Shown here: positions 17,717 to 26,113 of the stretch, in pieces
Layout: each line of letters starts with the position of its first letter
Numbering within the stretch: the first letter of the stretch is position 1
NCBI RefSeq assembly: GCF_003002925.1
Contig: NZ_PVTK01000008.1
Location: 124,001 to 188,000, forward strand
DNA: 64,000 bases
Reading direction: 5' to 3'
Origin: Vreelandella songnenensis
Lineage (GTDB): Bacteria; Pseudomonadota; Gammaproteobacteria; Pseudomonadales; Halomonadaceae
Notes under the pieces: generated by a model
Told to the model about the DNA's origin: nothing
Databases searched by the model: none
The model's input: only the letters and a program-made list of their open reading frames with translations
Made by a program: the position numbers and the translations under genes

Positions 17717-18397
17717 TTACTGCCTGGCATTGCGCCTGGCGGCGTAGCGCTTTAGCCCGAACAGCACGCCAACCCCGGCTGCAAGCCCAATAACGGCCAG
17801 GGCAATTTCCAACGGCGTGGCTGCGGTAAACAGCGCCCCCAGCTGGCTGCCGAGCAGAATTACGGCGGCCAGCCCCGGCACGATGCCAAGCGTGGAGCCG
17901 ATCATGTAGTCGCGAAAGTTGAGATGAAACGCGCCTGCCAGCATGTTGGTCAGGGTGAAGGGCGCCAGCGGCAGCAGATTGATGACCGTCATGGTGCGGA
18001 TGCCGCGCTGGGAAAGGTAGCCCGAAAGTCCGCGCAGGTGTTTGCCGCCATAGCGCATCAGCGCCTCACGCCCCAGCCAGCGCCCTGCCCAGTAGGAGAC
18101 CACTGACGATGCCAGCGTGCCGAGCGTGGCGTACCCAAGGCCCCAAAGCGGGCCAAAAAGTAGCCCCGTGGCCACTACCAGCAGGCTGAGCGGAAACATC
18201 ACTAACAGCGCCGCGACATATACCCCCATTACCGCGGCAAACATCCAGGGGGCGGTCTTCCACTGGCTGACCGTGGCCGCAAACGCTGTCAGATGCTCCT
18301 GGGTAAGCAGGCCGGTTCGCTGTAGCCAGGACCACATCAATCCAAGCCCGATAAGGACGACCAGCAGGCCCAGGCCCTTGAGCAGTGTTCGCGACAT
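17717..18397 (-). CDS. TVP38/TMEM64 (DedA-like) membrane protein
   Basis: A 226-aa polytopic membrane protein of the TVP38/TMEM64 (SNARE-associated) family. The core FPLSLLVVATGLLFGPLWGLGYATLG and ARxxGR-like WAGRWLGREALMRYGG segments, then NLLPLAPFTLTNMLAGAF, are characteristic. These proteins are linked to lipid scrambling or membrane homeostasis. I start at ATG 18397 because GAGG lies 6 nt upstream; ATG 18409 has none. The gene converges on the glycosyltransferase fusion with a 2-nt gap, and no terminator is seen between them. Confidence 0.88.
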   Translation of the reverse strand: MSRTLLKGLGLLVVLIGLGLMWSWLQRTGLLTQEHLTAFAATVSQWKTAPWMFAAVMGVYVAALLVMFPLSLLVVATGLLFGPLWGLGYATLGTLASSVVSYWAGRWLGREALMRYGGKHLRGLSGYLSQRGIRTMTVINLLPLAPFTLTNMLAGAFHLNFRDYMIGSTLGIVPGLAAVILLGSQLGALFTAATPLEIALAVIGLAAGVGVLFGLKRYAARRNARQ

Positions 18398-18563
18398 GGC
18401 GAGCCTCATTCAAAAATCGTCAGCATACGCGAGCCGACAGCAAACGGTCGATATTTAGCATCCGTTTGCAGGAACATCAGAATAAATACGCCAATTTTCT
18501 TGCCATTTTGGTGCAGGCATGAAGAATGAAGCGCCTTCGATAAGTTAAAAAAGGGCATGTGGT

Positions 18564-20015
18564 ATGGATTTTACGATTCCAGGGCTGTTGACGGCGGCCG
18601 TTGACCGCAGCAACGGACTACTGTGGGGCAGCGTGCTGATTTACCTGCTGATTGGGGCAGGGCTTTATTTCACGGTCATGACCGGCGGCATTCAGGTGCG
18701 TTATTTCGGCCATATGTTCAAGCTGCTGCGCACCTCCCGCGATGCCGGCGAAGGCATCTCCTCGTTTCAGGCGCTCTCGACAAGCCTGGCCGCCCGTGTC
18801 GGTACGGGTAACCTGGCTGGCGTAGCGGTCGCCATCTACTTTGGCGGCCCGGGGGCGATCTTCTGGATGTGGATGACGGCGATGGTGGGCATGGCCACCA
18901 GCTTCATCGAGTCCACCCTGGCCCAGGCGTACAAGACCGACCACGGCGACAATACCTTCCGCGGCGGCCCGGCGCGTTATATCGAGCGTGGGCTTGGGCT
19001 ACGCTGGCTAGCGGTACTGTTCTCGATCTGCTTGATCATTGCGTTCGGGTTGGCGTTCAACAGCGTTCAGGCCAACTCCATCGCCCAGGCCATGGAGCAG
19101 GCGTTTGCCGTTCCCACCTGGGCCATGGGGTTAGTCTTGGTCGTGGTGGTCACACCCATCATCTTTGGCGGCTTGAAATCCATCGCCAAGGTAGCCGAGC
19201 TGGTCGTACCGCTGATGGCGCTGCTCTATCTGATTCTGGCGCTGGTCGTGGTCGCGCTTAATATCGGTGATTTCCCGGCGGCCATCATGACCATCGTGAA
19301 GAGCGCCTTTGGCCTGGAGCAGGCCGCTGGCGGGGCCGTGGGTTACGCGATTTCTCAGGCCATCATGAACGGTATCCAGCGCGGCCTGTTCTCGAACGAG
19401 GCGGGCATGGGCTCTGCGCCCAACGCGGCGGCAACGGCGAGCACGCGTCCGGATCACCCGGCAGCCCAGGGCTTTATCCAGATGCTGGGCGTGTTTCTGG
19501 ATACGCTGGTGATCTGTACGGCCACCGCCGCCATCATCATCATGGCAGGCCCGGAGCTGCTGGCCGGTGAAGAGAACAACGGCATTCAGCTCACCCAGAT
19601 GGCCCTTTCAAGCCATGTGGGTGATTGGGGGGCGATGTTCGTGGCGGTTGCCATACTGCTGTTTGCCTTCACCTCGGTCATTGCCAACTACTCCTACGGT
19701 GAGTCCAACATCGAGTACCTGGCCGGACGCCGCGCGCCGGTGGCGATCTTCCTCTACCGCCTGGCGGTGCTGGCGATGATCATGGTGGGCTCGGTGGCAA
19801 GCCTGGGTGCGATCTGGAACTTCGCCGATCTCTCCATGGGCATGATGGCGATCATCAACCTGGTGGCTATCCTCATGCTTTCCCCCGTGGCCTTCTCGCT
19901 GTTCCGCGATTACGAAAAGCAGTTGAAGGCGGGCAAGGAGCCAACCTTTGACCCGAGCAAGTTCCCCAAGCTTGCCAATCGGGTCGACCCCAAGGCGTGG
20001 CCCAGGAAGAAGTAG
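18564..20015 (+). CDS. Sodium:alanine/glycine symporter (AGCS family)
   Basis: A 483-aa inner-membrane transporter of the AGCS family (PF01235), importing alanine or glycine with Na+. Family motifs are SSFQALSTSLAARVGTGNLAGVAVAI at about residues 67-92, GGPARYIERGLG, QAIMNGIQRGLFSNEAGMGSAPNAAATA, and TVICTATAAIIIMAG-like segment near 315. About ten hydrophobic segments are seen. It stands alone and ends at a strong terminator. Na+ coupling fits a halophile; the exact amino acid is unknown. Confidence 0.93.
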   Translation: MDFTIPGLLTAAVDRSNGLLWGSVLIYLLIGAGLYFTVMTGGIQVRYFGHMFKLLRTSRDAGEGISSFQALSTSLAARVGTGNLAGVAVAIYFGGPGAIFWMWMTAMVGMATSFIESTLAQAYKTDHGDNTFRGGPARYIERGLGLRWLAVLFSICLIIAFGLAFNSVQANSIAQAMEQAFAVPTWAMGLVLVVVVTPIIFGGLKSIAKVAELVVPLMALLYLILALVVVALNIGDFPAAIMTIVKSAFGLEQAAGGAVGYAISQAIMNGIQRGLFSNEAGMGSAPNAAATASTRPDHPAAQGFIQMLGVFLDTLVICTATAAIIIMAGPELLAGEENNGIQLTQMALSSHVGDWGAMFVAVAILLFAFTSVIANYSYGESNIEYLAGRRAPVAIFLYRLAVLAMIMVGSVASLGAIWNFADLSMGMMAIINLVAILMLSPVAFSLFRDYEKQLKAGKEPTFDPSKFPKLANRVDPKAWPRKK

Positions 20016-20028
20016 CGGCTATCTGCTG

Positions 20029-20057
20029 AAAACCCCGCCCTCGTGGCGGGGTTTTTT
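20029..20057 (+). terminator. Terminator of the AGCS symporter gene
   Basis: AAAACCCCGCC / GGCGGGGTTTT stem, 5-nt loop, followed by a T run. Confidence 0.92.
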
Positions 20058-20182
20058 ATGCACGTTTGACAGCATTCGATTTTGTCGAATGAAAATCGCA
20101 AATCAATGCGCTTTTGATTCAAAAAAAGCGTCGTAAAATAGCGGTCAATGTTCATCTTTTCATTATGAATCAGGAGCTTTCA

Positions 20183-20791
20183 ATGACAACGCGTGCCCTG
20201 CTGGTAACCGCTTCCGTACTGGGTGAAAACGGTCAATCCACGGCGCTGGCCAAGCATTTTCAAACCCGTGCCGCTGCCCGTGAAGGTGTTGAAGTGACCC
20301 AGCGTGATGTAGTGGCCAACGCGCTGCCCCATCTGGATATTGCCGAACTCGGCGCCTGGCAGACCCCGGCGCAAGAGCGTAGCGAAGAGCAGCAGGTACT
20401 GGCCGCACGCTCGGATGAGTTGCTGACCGAGCTGCGCGCCAACGATGTGCTGGTCATCGCCGTGCCCATGTACAACCTGGGCGTGCCTTCTCAGCTCAAG
20501 GCCTGGTTTGACCGTGTGCTGCGCGCTGGTGAAACCTTCCGCTATACCGAAAATGGCCCACAGGGCCTGGTGGAAGGCAAGCGGGCGGTCATTCTGGCCG
20601 CGCGGGGCGGCATGTATGCGGGTACCGACATGGATAGCCAGACGCCGCATCTTAAAAGCATGCTAGGCTTGATGGGGATTACCGATGTAGACGTCGTCTA
20701 CGCCGAAGGCCTGAACATGGGCGAGGCGACGCGCGAAGCGGCGCTGAAAGAAGCCTTCCAGGCCATCGATCAACTGGTTGAAGCGCTATAA
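20183..20791 (+). CDS. azoR: FMN-dependent NADH-azoreductase
   Basis: A 202-aa flavodoxin-fold enzyme of the AzoR/AcpD family that reduces quinones and azo compounds using NADH. The N-terminal FMN-binding loop is ASVLGENGQSTALA. PMYNLGVPSQLKAWFDRVLRAGETFRYTENGPQGLV is the family signature. The start has CAGGAG upstream; the frame extended to 20114 is not similar. The next gene begins 15 nt after the stop, so the two may be cotranscribed. Confidence 0.93.
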   Translation: MTTRALLVTASVLGENGQSTALAKHFQTRAAAREGVEVTQRDVVANALPHLDIAELGAWQTPAQERSEEQQVLAARSDELLTELRANDVLVIAVPMYNLGVPSQLKAWFDRVLRAGETFRYTENGPQGLVEGKRAVILAARGGMYAGTDMDSQTPHLKSMLGLMGITDVDVVYAEGLNMGEATREAALKEAFQAIDQLVEAL

Positions 20792-20806
20792 CAGAGAGAG
20801 TTGGCC

Positions 20807-21112
20807 ATGGCACGCCCCGAATTGCTTGAGCAGATCTACACCATTGTCGATCAGATTCCGGCGGGGCGGGTGACGACCTATGGGCGCATTGCCGCCATGA
20901 CCGAAGGCGCGACGCCGCGCTCGGTAGGCTCGGCCATGCGCCACCTGCCCGCGGGCCACACGCTTCCCTGGCATCGGGTGATCTCGGCAAGCCTTACGCT
21001 TGCCGACCACGGCGGCGCTTCCCGTCAGCACCAGAAGCTGCGCGATGAAGGGGTGGCCTTTGATGCCAAGGGGCGTGTTCCGGCGCACCTGATCTGGCCA
21101 GACAAGCTGTAG
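20807..21112 (+). CDS. Alkyltransferase-like (ATL) protein
   Basis: A 101-aa protein of the methylguanine-DNA methyltransferase fold. The PWHRVI motif replaces the PCHRV active site, so it cannot accept an alkyl group. Such ATL proteins bind O6-alkylguanine lesions and recruit nucleotide excision repair. The helix-turn-helix region QIPAGRVTTYGRIAAM and the arginine finger region ATPRSVGSAMRHLP are intact. GAGAGAG precedes ATG 20807. Its stop codon TAG lies inside the left arm of an inverted-repeat element. Confidence 0.9.
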   Translation: MARPELLEQIYTIVDQIPAGRVTTYGRIAAMTEGATPRSVGSAMRHLPAGHTLPWHRVISASLTLADHGGASRQHQKLRDEGVAFDAKGRVPAHLIWPDKL

Positions 21113-21231
21113 GAGCAGGCTTCAGCCAGCGACGCAGCGCTACGCGCTGCTGGGGTTGATGGATCACTAACGCTGCCTTCCGCCTAGGGAGGCTCTGCCT
21201 CCCATCGCCCAATAGAATTGGGCTCCTACAG
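21107..21231. repeat. REP/MITE-like element with terminal inverted repeats
   Basis: A 125-bp element bounded by perfect 10-bp inverted repeats CTGTAGGAGC (21107-21116) and GCTCCTACAG (21222-21231). Three perfect internal hairpins follow: GCAGCGC-TAC-GCGCTGC (21134-21150), GGGAGGC-TCT-GCCTCCC (21187-21203) and CCCAAT-AGA-ATTGGG (21208-21222). It sits between convergent genes and its left arm includes the ATL stop codon. It may act as a terminator or REP element. The termini resemble the GTAGGAGC ends of REP sequences seen in Pseudomonas, but I cannot confirm a family. Confidence 0.75.
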
Positions 21232-21252
21232 GGGTAATAAACCTGCCGACCT

Positions 21253-22821
21253 TCACTCGTCCAGATTGGAGCCGGACTTCAGCGACCAGTCGCGCCAGCG
21301 CAGATCGAACAGATCCTTGCGGCGGTCTTTCAGGTTGGTCACCGAGCCTTCGGCGCGCACGATGGTCAGGCGCGTCAGGTCCAGGTCCGAGAAGAAGATC
21401 ATCTCGGTGTTAGGCGTGGTTTCCGCCAGCACCGCATCGTGGGGGAAGGCGAAGTCAGAAGGGGTAAACACCGCCGACTGAGCGTACTGGATATCCAGGT
21501 TCTCGATCGAGGGCAGGTTGCCGACGCTTCCGCATAGCACCACGTAGCACTCGTTCTCGATGGCGCGGGCCTGGCCGCAGTGGCGTACGCGCAGGTAGCC
21601 GTTCTTGGTGTCGGTCCAGAAGGGCACGAAGAGGATATCCATGTCCTGATCGGCCAGCAGGCGGCCAAGTTCCGGAAACTCGACGTCGTAGCAGATCAGA
21701 ATGCCCACACGGCCGGCGTCGGTATCGAATACCTGCAGGTTGTCGCCACCCTCGATCACCCAGTCGCGGCGCTCCTGCGGGGTGATATGCAGCTTGGCCT
21801 GCTTGTCGATGTCGCCATCGCGGTGGAAGAGGTAGGCGACGTTGTAGAGCCGGTCATCTTCACCCACCTCGATCATCGAACCGCCCACGATGTTGATGTT
21901 GTAGGACACCGCCATGCGGGAAAGCTCGGCCTTGAAGCGTTCGGTAAAGCTTGCCAGAAAGCGGATAGCACCCATCTGGTCCTGCTGAGCGGCGCGGTCC
22001 TGCAAGCCCATCAGCGGCGTGGTGAACAGCTCCGGGAAGACGGCAAAGTCGCTCTGGTAATCCGACAGTGCATCCACGAAGTATTCGATCTGCTGAAGAG
22101 CGGCTTCCACCGAGGAAAATTCGCGCATCTGCCACTGTACGGCGCCTACCCGTACCTGGGTCGGGCGGGTGTCCAGCACGTTCTCGGCGGGCTCGAAGAG
22201 AATGTTGTTCCACTCGAGCAGCGTGGCGTAGCCTCTTGACTGCTCGTCTTCTGGCAGGTATTTGCGCAGCAGGCGCTTGACCTGGAAATCGTTGGCCAAC
22301 TGGAAGGACAGGATCGGGTCGTAGATCTCCTTGCGCGAGACCTTGTCGATGTACTGGGCCGGAGACAGCTCGTCGGCGTGCTGGTAATACTCGGGAATGC
22401 GCCCGCCGGCCAGAATGGCGCGCAGGTTGTGCGAACGGCACAGCTCCTTGCGGGCTTCGTAAAGGCGACGGCCCAGGCGGTAGCCGCGGTAGTCCGGGTG
22501 GATCAGCACATCCAGCCCGTACATCGCATCGCCTTCCTCGTTGTTGAGGATGATTTCACGATGGCCAATCAGATCGTCATACTTGTGCGGGTTGGAAAAC
22601 TCGTCGTAATCCACCTGTACCGTGAGTGCCACGCCAACCAGGTTGCCGTCGTCTTCAATGGCGATCTGGCCGTCGGGAAACTCCTGGATCAGCTTGTCGA
22701 TAGTGTGCCGGGGCCAGGCACCGCCGATATCGTGATAGACAGCGTCCATCAATGTCTTGAGCTGATCGTAATCATCGCTCGTCAGGTTGCGCAGATTTAG
22801 ATGCAGTTCTTCTAAGGACAT
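21253..22821 (-). CDS. GNAT acetyltransferase-nitrilase fusion protein
   Basis: A 522-aa two-domain protein. Residues 1-210 are a GNAT-like acetyltransferase domain with IHPDYRGYRLGRRLYEARKELC as the acetyl-CoA loop. Residues 222-515 are a carbon-nitrogen hydrolase domain with the catalytic triad Glu264 (FPELF), Lys343 (KLHITPQER) and Cys377 (ILICYDVEFPE). Such fusions are widespread in gammaproteobacteria with unknown substrates. It starts at ATG 22821 and ends just after the REP-like element. No partner gene is near. Confidence 0.92.
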   Translation of the reverse strand: MSLEELHLNLRNLTSDDYDQLKTLMDAVYHDIGGAWPRHTIDKLIQEFPDGQIAIEDDGNLVGVALTVQVDYDEFSNPHKYDDLIGHREIILNNEEGDAMYGLDVLIHPDYRGYRLGRRLYEARKELCRSHNLRAILAGGRIPEYYQHADELSPAQYIDKVSRKEIYDPILSFQLANDFQVKRLLRKYLPEDEQSRGYATLLEWNNILFEPAENVLDTRPTQVRVGAVQWQMREFSSVEAALQQIEYFVDALSDYQSDFAVFPELFTTPLMGLQDRAAQQDQMGAIRFLASFTERFKAELSRMAVSYNINIVGGSMIEVGEDDRLYNVAYLFHRDGDIDKQAKLHITPQERRDWVIEGGDNLQVFDTDAGRVGILICYDVEFPELGRLLADQDMDILFVPFWTDTKNGYLRVRHCGQARAIENECYVVLCGSVGNLPSIENLDIQYAQSAVFTPSDFAFPHDAVLAETTPNTEMIFFSDLDLTRLTIVRAEGSVTNLKDRRKDLFDLRWRDWSLKSGSNLDE

Positions 22822-22867
22822 ATCAGGGGGTTCCAGAATAAAAAGAAAACAGCTTAGTACAAGATGA

Positions 22868-23779
22868 CTAGGCGCTGCCTGGCTTATTTGCTGCCACGCC
22901 GCGCACCAGTGGGCGCGTCAGAGTCTGCGCCATGACCACGCCAGCCAGAATCAGCAGGCCACCGGTAAAATGAAAGCCCGCCACCTGCTCGCCCAGCATC
23001 GCCATGGCTATCAGCGCGCTGAACAGCGGCATCAGGTTGATGAAAATACTCGCCTGGTTGGCGCCGATCTGGCGCACGGCGCGCATCCACAGATAGGTAG
23101 TAATTACCGAGGCGGGAATACCCGCATACACGATCAGCCCGATGTTCTGGCTATCTACCGGGGTCATGGGGCCCATCAGATAGGGCGGGAGCAGAAACAG
23201 CACCGCAAAACATACCTGAGCATAGAGCATCACCCAGGGCGGTAAGTTCATTTTCCAGCGCTTGAGCATGACACCGTAAAGCGCGTAGCAGCTGGCGGCG
23301 ACTACCATCAGCGCATCGCCTCGCGCCACGTCAAGGTTCAAAAGCGAAAGGGGATTGCCGCGGCCCAGCAGCACGGTCACACCGATAAATGCCAGTACGC
23401 CGCCCATCACGCCGCCAAGCGTGGGCGGCTCGCGCAGAATCAGCGCGCTCAGCAGAACGGTCAACAGCGGTACCATGGCGGCCAGGATGCCCATGTTGGT
23501 CGCCGTGGTGGTTTCCGCTGCCACATAGGCAAGGCCTTGCCACAGCCCCATGCCCAGAAGCCCGAGGGAAGCCAGCTTGTACCCGTTCCGGGCGATTTCC
23601 TGACGATGGCGAATGACCGCCGGAAGAACGAACGGCGTCATGACCAGAAGCGCCAGCAGCCAGCGCAGAAAGGCGATACTGCTGGGGGCAATGGCGCCTA
23701 CGGTCAGTTGGTTGATGGTCATGTTGCCCGACCAGATCAAGACGGTGGCAAGCGGCGGTAGAAAGTAGATCAGCGGCAT
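22868..23779 (-). CDS. EamA-family (DMT) transporter
   Basis: A 303-aa membrane protein with two EamA repeats, about ten hydrophobic segments in all. The first repeat begins LPPLATVLIWSGNMTINQL and the second covers DALMVVAASCYALYGVMLKR. The LMPLFSALIAMAMLGEQ segment is typical of the second repeat. ATG 23779 has AAGGA upstream; the GTG at 23782 is one codon earlier. It probably exports a small metabolite or amino acid. Substrate is unknown and no regulator is adjacent. Confidence 0.88.
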   Translation of the reverse strand: MPLIYFLPPLATVLIWSGNMTINQLTVGAIAPSSIAFLRWLLALLVMTPFVLPAVIRHRQEIARNGYKLASLGLLGMGLWQGLAYVAAETTTATNMGILAAMVPLLTVLLSALILREPPTLGGVMGGVLAFIGVTVLLGRGNPLSLLNLDVARGDALMVVAASCYALYGVMLKRWKMNLPPWVMLYAQVCFAVLFLLPPYLMGPMTPVDSQNIGLIVYAGIPASVITTYLWMRAVRQIGANQASIFINLMPLFSALIAMAMLGEQVAGFHFTGGLLILAGVVMAQTLTRPLVRGVAANKPGSA

Positions 23780-23900
23780 CACAGTTTTCCTTGTCGTTAG
23801 CCGGATAATGTTACGTGCTTTACAGCGTGTCGCAAGCGAAGACTGTACGCGGTGGCAAGGATGTCATACGCTTGTTTGAATAACGCCAAGGAGAACCGTG

Positions 23901-25922
23901 ATGACCCGTGCGCCCGCTTACCCGCATCTTTTTCAGCCGATTACGATTGGCCATCTGACGCTGCCCAATCGCCTGTTGATGGGCTCCATGCATACCAACC
24001 TTGAAGAAGCGCCCGACGGCTTTGCAAGGCTTGCGGCCTTTTATGCCGAGCGCGCGCGGGCGGGGGTAAGTTTGATCGTGACCGGAGGCATTGCGCCCAA
24101 CCCGGAAGGTGCGGTGTTTCAGGGCGCTCATGCGCTGACCGATGAAACGCATCTGGCTGATCACCGTCAGGTGGTAGAGGCGGTACACGCCGAAGGCGGG
24201 CATCTGTGCATGCAGATTCTTCACGCCGGGCGCTACGCCTACTCGCCGGAATTGGTGGCGCCTTCGGCGATCCAGGCGCCGATCAACCCGTTCACACCGC
24301 GCGAGCTGCAAAGCGACGAGGTCGAGCAGCAGATCGATGACTACGTGCGCTGCGCCGTGCTTGCCCAGAAGGCCGGCTATGATGGCGTGGAAATCATGGG
24401 CTCGGAAGGCTACCTGATCAACCAGTTCATCTGCCAGCGCACCAATCAGCGCACAGATAGCTGGGGCGGCAGCTTCGAGAACCGCATTCGCTTTCCCGTC
24501 AGTATCGTCAAACGCGTTCGTGAGGCCGTGGGCGCGCGGTTCATGGTGATCTTTCGCCTCTCGATGATCGATCTGGTGGAAGAGGGCAGCACCAGTGAGG
24601 AAATCGTGGCGCTTGGCCAGGCCGTGGAAGCCGCCGGTGCCAATCTGATCAATACCGGTATCGGCTGGCACGAAGCGCGGGTACCGACCATCGTGACCAG
24701 CGTACCGCGGGCGGCCTTCACCGAGGTGACCCGGCGGGTGAAGGCCGCGCTCTCGATACCACTGGTCACGACCAACCGGATCAATATGCCAAGCGTGGCC
24801 GAGGCGGTGCTGGCCGAAGGCCACGCCGACATGGTGTCCATGGCCCGGCCGTTTCTGGCCGACCCGGCCTGGGTCGAAAAGGCCGAGGCGGGGCTTGCCG
24901 ATGAAATCAATACCTGTATTGCCTGTAACCAGGCGTGTCTGGATCACACCTTTGCCGGCAAGCTGACCTCCTGCTTGGTCAACCCCCGCGCCTGCCACGA
25001 AACCGAGCTGGTTATCGAGCCTGCCGCGGCGCCCAAGCGCGTGGCGGTAGTGGGCGGCGGGCCAGCGGGCCTTGCCACCGCGGTCACGGCGGCCAGCCGT
25101 GGGCATCACGTGGTGCTGTTCGAGCAGCGCTCCGAGCTGGGCGGCCAGTTCAACTATGCGCGCAGAATTCCCGGCAAGGAGGAGTTCAACGAGACTCTGC
25201 GCTACTACCGCGTCATGCTTGAAAAGTACGCCGTCGAGGTGCGTCTGAACACCCGCGCCACGCCAGAGGCTTTGGCAGAATTCGATGACATCGTGATGGC
25301 AAGCGGCGTACGCCCGCGCACACTGACGCTTCCCGGCGCCGAGCACGAGCGCGTGGTCAGCTACGCCGAGGCTATCGAGAACCCGAGCCGCGTGGGCCGG
25401 CGGGTGGCTGTGATTGGCGCCGGCGGCATCGGTTTTGACGTCTCCGAGCTGCTGGCCCACGAGGAGCACCCGGCGCTGGATATCGATGCCTGGTGCAAGG
25501 AGTGGGGCGTGGACCTGGCGGTCAGCGAGCCCGGCGGCTTGAAGACACCGGTGGCCCCGGCGGTATCGCGGGAGATCGTCATGCTTCAACGCAAGACGTC
25601 CAAGGCAGGCAAGTATCTGGGGAAAACCACGGGCTGGGTGCACCGCGCCTCTTTGAAAGCACGCGGCGTCAAGACGCTGACGGGCTGCGAGTACGTGAAG
25701 GTGGACGATGCGGGTCTGCATATCCGCCGCGAAGGTGAAGAGCAACTGCTCGAGGTGGATACCGTGGTGGTCTGCGCAGGCCAGGAATCCGTGCGCGACC
25801 TGATTGCGCCGCTGGAAGCTGCCGGCAAGGGAGTACACGTCATCGGTGGTGCCGACGAGGCGGCGGAGCTGGATGCCAAACGGGCCATCGACCAGGGTAT
25901 GCGCCTGGCCGCCGCATTGTAA
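23901..25922 (+). CDS. fadH: 2,4-dienoyl-CoA reductase (FadH-type)
   Basis: A 673-aa enzyme, near the 672 aa of E. coli FadH, for beta-oxidation of polyunsaturated fatty acids. Residues 1-330 form an FMN TIM barrel that opens with the FadH-like LLMGSMHTNLEE. Cysteines in the pattern CxxC-x3-C-x11-C (CIACNQACLDH) bind a 4Fe-4S cluster. The C-terminal half has two dinucleotide folds (VAVVGGGPAGLATA and VAVIGAGGIGFD) for FAD and NADPH. ATG 23901 follows AAGGAG. The gene stands alone, divergent from the EamA transporter gene. Confidence 0.93.
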   Translation: MTRAPAYPHLFQPITIGHLTLPNRLLMGSMHTNLEEAPDGFARLAAFYAERARAGVSLIVTGGIAPNPEGAVFQGAHALTDETHLADHRQVVEAVHAEGGHLCMQILHAGRYAYSPELVAPSAIQAPINPFTPRELQSDEVEQQIDDYVRCAVLAQKAGYDGVEIMGSEGYLINQFICQRTNQRTDSWGGSFENRIRFPVSIVKRVREAVGARFMVIFRLSMIDLVEEGSTSEEIVALGQAVEAAGANLINTGIGWHEARVPTIVTSVPRAAFTEVTRRVKAALSIPLVTTNRINMPSVAEAVLAEGHADMVSMARPFLADPAWVEKAEAGLADEINTCIACNQACLDHTFAGKLTSCLVNPRACHETELVIEPAAAPKRVAVVGGGPAGLATAVTAASRGHHVVLFEQRSELGGQFNYARRIPGKEEFNETLRYYRVMLEKYAVEVRLNTRATPEALAEFDDIVMASGVRPRTLTLPGAEHERVVSYAEAIENPSRVGRRVAVIGAGGIGFDVSELLAHEEHPALDIDAWCKEWGVDLAVSEPGGLKTPVAPAVSREIVMLQRKTSKAGKYLGKTTGWVHRASLKARGVKTLTGCEYVKVDDAGLHIRREGEEQLLEVDTVVVCAGQESVRDLIAPLEAAGKGVHVIGGADEAAELDAKRAIDQGMRLAAAL

Positions 25923-26010
25923 GGCGTTGATAGACGCGGGTGACGCTTGTCCATAAATGGCGATAGACTGACAGCCCCATCACCTTATTAAGCATAACGT
26001 GATGTTTAAG

Positions 26011-26034
26011 GCGCTGGTGGCACCCAGCCAGCGC
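26011..26034. other. Hairpin upstream of ltaE repeats
   Basis: GCGCTGG / CCAGCGC stem with a 10-nt loop, between fadH and ltaE. No T run follows, so it could be a weak terminator or leader structure. Confidence 0.5.
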
Positions 26035-26055
26035 TGTAACGGTGTCTGAAAAAGG

Positions 26056-26103
26056 CAATGTCAGTAAAAGACAATGTCAGTAAAAGACCATGTCAGTGAT
26101 AAG
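26056..26103 (+). repeat. 16-bp tandem repeats at the ltaE start
   Basis: CAATGTCAGTAAAAGA occurs twice in tandem (26056-26071, 26072-26087), then a degenerate third copy, CCATGTCAGTGATAAG. Each unit has an ATG (26058, 26074, 26090), and 16 bp is not a multiple of three, so the ATGs occupy three frames. The third is in frame with ltaE. The ltaE ribosome-binding site AAGGA overlaps the end of the repeats. Confidence 0.9.
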
Positions 26104-26113
26104 GACCAACGCC

